Part shown: positions 29,601-41,600 of the stretch, in pieces | Layout: each line of letters opens with the position of its first letter | How positions within the stretch are numbered: position 1 is the first letter of the stretch | Source: Sorex araneus | Lineage: Eukaryota > Chordata > Mammalia > Eulipotyphla > Soricidae | Direction: 5' to 3' | Assembly: GCF_027595985.1 (NCBI RefSeq) | Contig: NC_073313.1 | Coordinates: 215,514,066-215,578,065, forward strand | DNA length: 64,000 nucleotides | Program-made: the position numbers and the translations under genes | Notes under the pieces: generated by a model | Told to the model about the DNA's origin: nothing | Databases searched by the model: none | Seen by the model: the letters and a program-made list of their open reading frames with translations, nothing else

Positions 29601-32600
29601 GCAGAGCCTGGCAAGCTACCCGTGGCATATTTGATATGCCAAAAACAGTAATAACAAGTCTCACAATATAGACATTACTGGTGCTCGCTTGAGCAAATCG
29701 ATGAACAAGACGACAGTGCTACAATGCTACTTACATATTCATATCATATACACATATATATATACTTACACTTATGACAAGTGTAAGTATATATATATGT
29801 ATATAAGAATAGTTTATAAAGTGTCTTTTCTCACAATTATATTTTACCTCTAGTGCACTGTGAACTGATCCATGTATACTTACATCTCCACTAAAAATCT
29901 AAGTGAAAGTAATTACACTGGGGAATTCTAGAAATGTATTGATAATTGAACATGCTAATGATTAGACTGCAAAATGTTTGAGAACAATATCATTTTCATG
30001 TTTGTATTCCTAGTGCTAACTCAACTCATCACTCAAGGCAGAAAATCAATTGATATTGAATGAATTTATGCATGATGGGCTCTTGATGCTATTAAGAGAA
30101 TTCTGAAAGGAAAAATCTAAGAATGTTTTATTGTTTTAATGGTTCTATTGGTCTACTGTTTTATTGTTTTAATGTTGTAATCATTACAAAAATAATGGGA
30201 ATGTTGTCATCACTCAGGATGTTGGAATGCCATATATTTGAAAGTTCTCTACCTCTTAAACCAAGTTTACTAAATTAAGTGATTACAGTGACAAATCATA
30301 GTACTGATTTAAGTTCTAATCTGTGCTTCATAATTTTACCTCCTCCTTACCCATCCTATTTCTCCTGTTGCTGTGAGACAAGCGTTTAAAAACACAAACC
30401 TGATGATATTTCTTGCTAAAAATTTTTCTTTTTTAAGAACCCTCCGTTTCCTTTGAAATGTAGATTATGTCCCCTGCCTCCTCTTATGTATTCATGTTAT
30501 GTTCTCATCCCTTGCACTGCATGTGTAGATTTATGAGTGACATTTTGCATTCCCACAATTGCCTCTGACAAAGTAAGCCCATGAAGCGACATCTTCAATT
30601 GTTTATATATCAGTATCCTTTCACTCATTATTTTGTAAACATTTCTCGCTCTTTCAGTAACTATTTTAGACAAATTCCTTCACTCCATAGCAAAACATGA
30701 AGAAATGGTCCTACAATTAACTTCTCAAGTTAGCCATAGATATAAATTTTCATGAAATTCAAACAAGTCAGACTGTGTAATTCTAAGCATGTGCTAATTT
30801 GCATACTGTGGGTATCCTATTTTATGTAATAATCCATAAAATATTTTTATTATAGCACATGCCCATTTTAACAAAATAGTTTAAGCAAATCTACCTTTCA
30901 CTCCAAAATACTTAGTCACTTTAAATTTTTTTGGGTATTATAGCTTTTGTCCTTAGGTTGAGCTGTTAAAGTTAAATAAGTGTGAATATCTGTCATACAG
31001 TTCTTTCAAGAGTGCACGTACATTTTATATATTGTGAGAAAAGCATAATTAATAGCTAATTAGGATAATGAAAGTAATATACACCAGATGTAGACAAGAC
31101 CTTGTGGAAAATTAGTATGAATTAGGTAACATGCGATTTGGTCAAAGCAAGCTTGTTGAGAAGAATTAAAACAGTGGACATGTGGAGGGACAATCAGTGG
31201 CTGTCTAGCTCCTACACCTTGGGAATAATTTAATCAAGTTTGCTATTGTAATACTCAGGGCTTCAAGCTGTTCCGTTTTCACAAGTTGATAACTTGGGAT
31301 TTGGGCCCTGATTTGCAGCATTCCTATATGGTCAAGGTTTAATGTGGAGATTATTTAATGTGGAGTAATTTTTAAAAATAATCTCTCATAGAAAGAATGG
31401 AAAAGTAAACAATTCTGAGTACTTTGATTCACAAATATTCCAAAACTCTCTAAGTTAATACAAATCTAATAATTGTTCTTTAACTCTTTTCATTTAGCGT
31501 TTCTAGATTGACAGTGTAATTTTTTAAATTTATCTCAATTTTTCACCCAAATTTATTATAAATTTTCCATTATATCCAAGATAATGCATTCCTATTTGGT
31601 GTTCTTTGATATGTTCTTCTGGGGCCTTGGAATGCTGTTGCCATTAATTTCTATGAGTTTTTTTAGATTCGCCTACCAAAATTGACCTACCATATAAGTA
31701 CGTTCTGCTTTTTAAACCTGAATTAAAAAGAAATTCAGTAATTACTTGATTGCTTTCCCCGGTTACACTGGAAAAACATACGCATAATAATTACAACATC
31801 TGACATTTCTTGAGATCTTACTAAATAACAGGCTTTATGCAAAGTGTTTTTACTTATGTCATAAATTTTTAGAAGAAGGTGTAAGTACAATTGCCATAAG
31901 CAGTCATTACTTCCATTTTCAGGGGAGGTCATTGAACGATTGAGAGACTAATTTGCTCAGTTACAGGAATAATAAGTGTTGGATCTGAGGGTGAAACCCA
32001 GCACTCTGCTGTCTGTCTATTTGCTTTTTAACTATTGTGGACATGTATTAATAATGTGATAAACAAGAGGAAAAATTATATCTATTTTATAAATTAATAA
32101 TACAGTATTTATGTGATATGTCATGTTTATTAATTCACCTCATTGATTTTTTTTATCAAAAACATGCATGTTTATAAAAAGGATGGCAATTATCTGTGTG
32201 ATCGCTATTTTTACCCCATCCATTAGGGATAATTAAATGATGAATGTTGGAAATAATCTCTTCTTTATTTTCTTTTAGGCAGTAATGTTTAAGATATAAT
32301 CCAATCTTGAGATCCCTATAGATAGAACTGACATTACTATCTCTGAGATCTGTCAATTACAGTGTCATGAATCCACTGAAGGACTCACCAGCATAATATA
32401 TGAGAATACCTCTACTGTGGTGAAACATTTGAATCTCTCTCTGTCATATATGGTGAAGAAAGACTTCATGAATCTTTCCAAATGAGATGAACTATAGATT
32501 GAAATGGCATCTGAAAATAGAGTTAAATATAAAATTTAAGTTTAAAATGTTTAATATAAAACACTTTAGGGTATATGACTATTATTTCAAATATTATTTG

Positions 32601-35600
32601 ACTACAACTCCTGTAATAACTAAAAAAAAACCTATGTAGTTCCTGTGTAGGGGACTATATCTGAATGTTAACCGCCCTTTCAATGAGGTCACTTTTACTT
32701 TTCATCTTTGTTGTATCTAAGATACATTTTATCAAATTTGCCATAAACATGTTTTATTTCATGCAATTTAAAAACATTGTCAACTGCATACTTTTATGAA
32801 TGCTTACAGATTATTTTATTAGTAAAACATTATTTGCCCACTAGCACAGTGGGTAAACATTTGCCTTGCATGCAACTAACCAGATTTGATCCCTAGAATC
32901 CCATATAGTCCCTGGAATCCAGGTATGTGGGCCCCGTGGCTGAGATCTGTAAACCTACTCAGATTGGGACTGGGCCTCCTCCACCCAGCTCCCCAGTTTT
33001 CCAGTACTTTGGCAGTCATACCCACAATCTGCCCCCTGGCGCCATATAATCTCATCAACCGCCAAGATCCAGAGACTATAAAATAAAGCTCCCAGAAGAG
33101 AGAGGTGCAGTATTTCATGGAGTGTGCGGCCAGATTTGTGGCCACGCCACTCCTTATATTATAGTCCAGCAATGTGCCTAAAGTAACACACATTTGTTTG
33201 GTTTTAACTTCCTTGCTTGAATTCTCTTATATATGGGCTTAAATGTCTCCAGAATGAAATACAACAAACTTCACACACTTTCTTCTTATTGTGGTGGGAA
33301 GATGCTAACTGGTGGGGTGGTGTTTGAATATTATATGTAATGAACTGTTGTGAACCACTTTATGAGAATAAAATGTATAAAAATCACAAAAAAAAGACTA
33401 CCTTCTCACACCCCAGGAGTGATTCCTGAGTCCAGAGTCAGGAGTAAGCCCGAACAATACTGAGTTTCCACCTTCCCCCAAAGAAGACCTTCCAAAGTTA
33501 CTTGTCTAACTTCTAAGTTAAAGAGAATTAGGAATCTTAACACTGAAAAATCTAATTTCTAAGGCAGATTTGTGGAACTGATCTTATAAGATATGTCATG
33601 TTTTGAATATTGCCTGAAATTTATACCATTGAGATTCTATATACATTTACTATCTAAAGAAGTGCTTTCTTAACTGGTACATAGAACTTTTGAAGTTCCT
33701 TTCTTATTATTATGCATTATTTGTACTTATGTATATTAGCAAATGATTTTGATGATAATGGGATCATTCCTTAATGAGGCTGCTGAATAATCAAATGAAT
33801 ATATAATAGTTTTTAAGTTCATGAGAAAGTGCTTTAAAATAAAGTGTTATGAAAAAAGTAATTCTTGCATATTGAAACAAAGATTAAGATATATTAATTA
33901 AAATATTTTAATATATTCAAGAAATATTACTTGGAAGTTGAAAACAGTATTTTAAAATATAATTGCAAAGACTTCTCAACCACTTATGATAAGATTAGAC
34001 CTAAAAAAGTTGCAAAAGTTAGTAAGATAATAAATTCAAATTTCAAACAGAGCAGAATATATTCTGAATGGGTTACAATTGTATATTGATAAAATCAAAA
34101 AATCTTTTGTGATGCTTAAAGTACATATCTGAGAAGAGTATAAAAATAAAATTAGAGTGCTTAGCATTAAGTACACTAAACAAACCAACAAACAAATCCC
34201 CTTATATACCACTCTCAATCTGTAAAAAATGTAGATGGGAAAAGCCCATAAGGCATAGGAGAAAAAGGATATTTCATACTCACTATCAAATCCAATTGAA
34301 TCAAAATGTTACTGCGAGATGCAAATTGAGAGAGAGTAATGTTTCTACTATGTAAGTTTACCATAGGAAAATATTAGATCAAATAAAATATTGAATCACG
34401 CTTTTAAATGATTTATGTATGGTTTATCATTTTGGAAATGCTTCTTGACTTCCAGATGTGGCATTTGGTTTCATCTACAGGAAAAGAGAGGCTCTGTATA
34501 TTTTCATTTATGTGATTATTTTTATTGATCGATTCGTTGTAATTTTAATTTCCTTAGAAAGATGTGCGGGACATCCTCACCCCAATTCAGATTGAAGCTG
34601 CTTACTCCCTTGGGCATGAGGTCCTCAGCAAACAAGGCAATGAGGAATTCCCACCACTACAGCCGATTCTGCAGCAGAAAAAAGAAAAAGACAAGATTGA
34701 AAAAACAGTAGGAATATTTTCCTTTATTCAGAGCAATACTATGACATACAGAATGTTTTAATATTTCATAATTCTGAAGAAATAAGCAATATGAAAATTT
34801 TTATGGATGAGTTTTGTAATAAGCAAACACTTTGAGTATCCTTGGGTTGTGTTTTCCCTTCTAATATTCCCTTTAGGATATTGAACTGAATATTTTAGAG
34901 TAGGCATTATTTAGCCATAGACTGATTTCCCATTTTCTTTTACCAGTGAAAGAAAATATGTTATTAGCGATTACTCTTAGTAAAAGTAAGTTGTTTCATG
35001 AGTTTCTTAGTGTTGTTATATGTGCTCATATAAAATATGTTCTTAGTGATTACTCTGGGCTGAAGCAATAGCACAGCGGGTAGGGTGTTTGCCTTGCACA
35101 CGGATGACCCGGGTTCGATTCCTCCGCCCTTCTTGGAAAGCCTGGCAAGCTACTGAGAGTATCTCGCCTGCACGGCAGAGCCTGGCAAGCTACCCCTGGC
35201 GTATTCGATATGCCAAAAACAGTAACAAGAAATCTCACAATAGAGATGTTACTGGTGCCCAAAGGAGCAAATCCATGAGCAACTGGATTACAGTGTTACA
35301 GTGATACAGTGACACAGTGATTACTCTTAGTAGAAGTAAGCTGATTCATGGGTTTCTTAGTGCTGTTTTATGTGCTCAGTTTATTGTTCTCTTTCTCAGT
35401 TTCTCTCTCCCTTTTACTCTACCCAAGGATTCATTCCTATCTTGTTAGTTAAATCCTCTTGCCATGTTTTGCTCATTAATAAACATATACATTTCTGCCA
35501 CACAATATTTTTTAATTTTATTATGCCTCTTCCAAATCCTAGGACTCAATATTCTAACCAGTGATATACTTTTTCTAATTTGTCACCAAATAGCCTTGGT

Positions 35601-38600
35601 GTTTCTGACAGAATATTTACTTCTCAGAGCCGAGTTGTTCAGACCTCTACTATCCAACCATACAAAAACACTCCAGAGGATGTTTGAGTGTATGATAAAA
35701 GAATTTATTAAAACATTTGCTAATGATTCGCAGAATGTTAAACATTAAGGAGGTGTTTAAAGGTCTAGTTTATATCCTATCCAGACAAAATTGCCCAAGT
35801 CACTTTAAGATATAAGAGTTTACATTTATCTCTGTCTAGTATGTGATACTAACTGGAATGAGAATGATAAACTGACAGCAGATTTTCTCTGAACCCTATG
35901 TAAAAATGTTTATAGTGGATAGATATTTCATTTTTCTGCTGAAATTCAGTTTTCAATATTAAGTATTCTGTAAATGTCATTAACAGTGAAAATTGAAGAC
36001 TTGTATCAAAGTTCAAGCCTTGACCATTTGTAATTATAGGACGTTTGCCTTGCATGCGGCTGACCTGAGAGGCCAGCAAGCTACCGAGAGTATCCTGCCC
36101 CCACAGCACAGCCTAGCAAGCAACCCGTGGTGTATTCAATAAGCTAAAAACAGTAACAAGTCTCACAATGGAGACGTTACTGGTGCCCACTCGAGCAAAT
36201 CGATGAGCAGTGGGATGACAGTGACAGTGACAGTGACAGTGATTATAATAACCTGCATTTTAATTATTATAATGACCTCTTTACACCTAAGAGTAGTAGA
36301 AGAAAATTCACATTTACTTAATTGCCTGGACATTTATACTTTTCTCTGCTTTTCCCAGGATCAGGCAGTCTGTGCTCTGACATGCTATTTGACAGCATTT
36401 CCCATTTAATTAACTGGTTCCTACTCTGACTCTCTCATTTTCCCTCTTAACCCATTTCTCTTGTCTGCGTATCTTTTTCTCTATCCATTTTTTTCCCAGT
36501 GTACTTCAGGTCTTTCCACATACCTTCCCTCTAACTCCCACTAAAAATGCTCAGCATTATATAAATTCTGGAACCTTTATGATAGACTGCTATTAATTTC
36601 ATTCATGGTGTCAAAATGTATAAATATTTATATTTTGTTCTTTTTAAAAATATAAAATACCTGTCCTGTGAAAATTAATTGCCATGCTTATGTGCAATAA
36701 TAAATGGTATCTAAGTGTTGAAGCCTGAGAGTTGGAAGGAACTTGACAAGAAATCTTGGTAGCACAGGTTTTAAACACTTAAGAGTTCACACTTTGCTTT
36801 AATTAATTTTTTTGGTATATATTATTAAAGGGAATTTTATTTTTTCATTTGACAATTCAGATTTTAAATTTTCCTACTGGAAATGCTTAGTTTCTTTAAC
36901 CAGGCAATTATTTCTCATTTGAAATTGAGCATTCTCAAATTTTACATTTGGGAAGAAATAAAATATGAGCTAACATTTTGTTTTTTTAATTTTTCTAATC
37001 TATCATATGTTTCTTATTTAAAAAGAGAAATATTTACTGTCAATTGAACTTAAATACAAAAACTGCTGTCATATTTTATTTTCAGGTACACTTTGCAAGG
37101 TTTTGTGCTAATGAAAATTGTTCTGCTGATTTACAAGTTAATACAAAAATTGGATTTTTGAAGTAAGTATAGAATAGTCTATTATTCACCAAAATGGGTT
37201 AATGACTGTGTGCATGTTGATTCTGTAGAGTAATGGACTAAGAACTAATCCTTGGGATTTAGTAACATTTAGAGATCTGGAAAAGATCAGTATTTTATCA
37301 AGGAAATTTATGTCATTTATACATTCACTGTCACTGTCACTGTTATCCCGTTGTTCATCGATTTGCTCAAATGGGAACCAGCATTTATACACTATTCACA
37401 ATAAATATACATTCAAAATTACTATTTTTTGAAAGGAGAGAGATTATGTGAGTATCAGGACTTTACAAAGCATGTTTTAATCTTTTATTGATAACTCAGA
37501 TTGCATTTAAAAATTTAATTCTGTCATGAGTCATTATTAGAGTTGTAGTTATGTTTTAGACATTTGTAAATTCTTATTGATAGAGATTTAGCAGCAAAAT
37601 GAGCCTCATATTCACATGTATTGCTTAGTTATTTTCTTACCCAGAAGTGTGAGTTCACAATTCCAATAATATATATATATATATATATATAAAAGAAACT
37701 TGTAAAACATATATCTGTTTCTAACACATTTGAAAAGCAGTAAATTGTCTTGCTTTTCCAAATTCATAGAAAGGTAAATAGTATGAAAAAATATGATATG
37801 CTTAGAATAGCTGATAATGAAAACTAGATAAATGTTGGTTGCTGTTATTGTTTTATAGTGATAAATTTAACATATCATAATTTAGTATCATGGTAAAGAT
37901 TCCATTATAATAAAATTGCTTTGCATATTATAGGAAGGATGTAAAATGTAAGAACCATAAGGACAGACAAAACAACAAACTATTTGAAAGTCCTCCTCAC
38001 ATTATGACTTGTAAGAATGTCTAGGGGTGGGGTGTCCAAATGAGAATTTCACAGAATAAAGAACTAAGGATAAAATCTAGGTAAGACTATTTTATTTAAA
38101 ATCTAAGCAGGAAATGGAATTCCCTCTGGGAGACTAAAAAGGTATCTTTTAAGAACTAAGGGAAGCACCGAGTCCCAGGCGAAATAAACAATGAAGAATA
38201 TAAACTACACGTCCTAAACTTGTAAAATTATTTGGCTGTGACTTCATATAGCACAGTGAGTGAGGGAAAGTCATAGCAAAAGCTTTTAAGCTGTGATTGA
38301 TGAAAGACCAAGGCTTCCTTGGCTGATTTTCAGGTAGAAATTTTCAAAGTAACAGTAGCTCAACAACCAGACAGAGATTGTACTGGGAACACAGATTTTA
38401 ATATATTTATAAAATGTTAATTATTTAATCATAAAATTTGAGGAAGTGTAAGGGTAAAGGTTGGTAAAAAAAAATAAAATGGAGAGAGAAATCTAGTTAA
38501 ATTGTGTGTGTGTAGAGGGGTGCTTTTCATATCTACTGGATTTCTCTCTGAAGTATTTAACAGCTATACAGTTCCTTATTCTTCTGGATCAGTGCCTCTT

Positions 38601-41600
38601 TAGCATTAATTTAATATGGCAAATCTACCCCAGTCGTCTTTTCTATCCCCTTGGTCCTACTGTCTTTGGAAGATCTTTTATTCAGCTCATGTTATTTTAG
38701 GGAAAAAAATCCATTCACACCACTCAATTCCTACAATTCAACTGGCAAGTCTTGCCCACAACTATACTCTCGCCTGGCCTGGTTATACTAGCTATGCCAA
38801 TTCAATATCTCACTCATCTCACAACCAAATCGTTATGTCCCCTTGGCCACCGCACCACTAATCACCACTCCCATAACTTAGTTATCAGAGCCAGAAACCT
38901 ATAGTTTTACCTTTTTCACTTTCATGTTCCTATTCCTGGCATTGAATAAAACAGTAAGTCCTATGTTATTACTACTTACATATTTTTAATTTATATTATA
39001 CTTCTCGGTTTCTCATTATTGCTCCAGATCTATCATGCTGTATGCTACCAGGAATTTCAAGGTTACCCATTTTCTTGAATAACAGCCTGTGATTTCGCAT
39101 CGTTCTAATTGCTCTACTATGATGTTTCTAAAGTAAAGTTTCCAACATATGCAAATAATAACAATGTTTCCTTGGCCCATCATAACCTTATCTCTGAACT
39201 CATTTCACATTTCTGTGGATTTTTTTTTATTAGAGATAGAATACTTGTAGTTGCTTGGACATGCCATGCTATCCTGAGACTAACTTCTCACTTTTCCTTT
39301 TTTTAAAAAAAATTCTGTCTTAATATATCTTATTTATCTTTAAAATTGTATCTCTTTCCTAAATAAAGTCCTTTTTGTCACCAGCTACATACAGCTAAGC
39401 TCTGCTTCCCCAGCCTTATTGCACTTGTGCTCATAGTAATTCATTTTTACCTCTGCACTGTCTGGTAAGTTGATTCAAGTCAGTTTTCTTTATTTTTTGT
39501 TACAAATGTACCATACAAGGCCTGGGTACTTTAGAGGACCAAAAACGTGTTTCTGAGAATTCATCAAGATCCTAAAAGAAACAGTATGTATAATTGGATC
39601 AGATTCTGGCAAAAAGTTAGCCTTAGAAAGAAGTTAAACCAATCTTGGGTTTAACCGTCTGTGAGAAAATACTTGATATTGGTTATGAAATATTAATGAA
39701 GAAGAAAAGAAAATGTAGGTAGGCAACTCAAGGATTAACAGGACAAAAATCAACATCATTTGTGAAAAGTAAGGTCTTTGAGAATGAGTTTCAGAACTTT
39801 AAAAGAAATGAGTTGAGATTCATAAAAAGCTATTACAATAAATGTTTTAGGAGTCACTAGGAATGAGTAAATTGACTGTTAAATATCTTGCTGGTGTTTA
39901 ATCATGTGCCAGAGAATAAATTATTTTCAAGTTGGATATGCAAATATAAACGTGTGTATTCAGTTGGTCAAGCAGTCTAATACATTTGATTGATAAATAA
40001 ACTTTATACTTAAACTATCCATATTGGTTGCATATATAGCTCTGAATTATGACTGTCACTGTCATCCCGTTGCTCATCGATTTGCTCCAGCGGGCACCAG
40101 TGGCATCTCCGTTGTGAGACTTGTTGTTACTATTTTTGGCATATCGAATACCACATGGGTAGCTTGTCAGGCTCTGCCGTGCCCACGAGATACTCTCTGT
40201 AGCTTGCCGGGCTAAAGAAAAACTAACTCCATTTTAAGATTACTCTTACTCCTCATCCTTCAGCCTACACCTATGGTACCGACTCCTGGATTCCTCATCT
40301 CCTCGATTCCCCAAGAGCTGCTTTCACAACAAGCAAAGAAAACAGCAAACTAATTTACATTAGGCGAAACTGAGCCCAACAGATCCATGGGGAAACGGGG
40401 ACCTGAGCTACACAGACGTTTCAGTGGGTCCTTAAAGATCTGACAAAGGGCAGTACTGCATCGCCTGGAGGGAAGCAGAGCTTCTAGGCCCTCCCAAAGT
40501 GACCCTCAGAGGTAGCACACAGGGCGACCCATTTGGGCAGTCACCTGAAACTTGAAGTTCCGGGGTCCAGGGCGCTGCAGTCTGATCCCGAAGCCCTCGA
40601 CGCCCCGCCCCTGTGGTCACGCCCCCCAATTCCGACCCCAGGCCTCGCTGCCCACCCCGGCCCCACAGCCCCAGGGAGAGTTGGACAAAATAAGGACCCG
40701 GAAGCAGCCGGACTCCTGCCCCGAGCCGTGACCTTGGACCAATGTCTCCTCCTCAGTTTTCTTATCCCTGAGATGAGTCTGCTACTCCGTACCCAACTTC
40801 ATCACCACCCCCCCATCCCAGGCCTGGATGGGCCATCAAGAAGGGTCTCCAGACTTGGGGAAACGGGCCCCGAACTCCACGGCCCCGCACTGGCCCTCAT
40901 ATTCCAGCATGAAGTGTGCTGCCTTTGCTGATTGATTGAATAATTTGTGTCCTTCCCATTTGTGTACTATTTCCTATCTGAAATACTCAGGGCCTTGTTT
41001 ACTTTGTTTACCTAAGATGCTTACTTTTCTTATTTTTGTCATCATAGACCTTTAATAAGAAAGTTGTATGTGGGCGAGCTTACCTCATCCCCACCAGTAC
41101 TGGGTGTGTTTACTCCTTTCGTCTGTTTGCTAGTCTTACTAGTGTGACGTGATATTTGGTTTTAATTTTTATTTGCATTTTCCTGATGATAAGTGAAGAA
41201 TACTTTTTCATGTGCCTATTGGTCATCTATATGAGTTTGAGGAAGTTTCTGTTCATCTCCCCTCACCAATTTTTGATGGTGTTTTTTATGAGAAATTTTA
41301 AATCTCAGTAAACCTTTTTTCTCATTGATAGGGAGATCAATAATAAATAATTTGAAAGATTGTTTAAAGACAGAGTGGAATAATGTAGGTCAAGTATAAA
41401 GCCCAAAGCCTGGGTCACATGAAGTTTCAATAGAAGTTACTTTTGATACATTATTTGGAATGGTTCTAGTTTGTCCATAAAATGAAATATTGCCATATGA
41501 ATTCCAAACACTTTCAATTTATAATCTGGCTATTGTCCAAGATTGATTGATGCTTTATGTCCCAAGAATGCTGCTATTACTGGGTTGGTAGTTTCAGTGT

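Noticed and set aside
40432-40931. Open frames on both strands in the GC-rich island
   Set aside because: Overlapping frames on both strands are expected where stops are rare because of high GC; there are no domain features, and a MIR-like piece lies inside the plus-strand frame.
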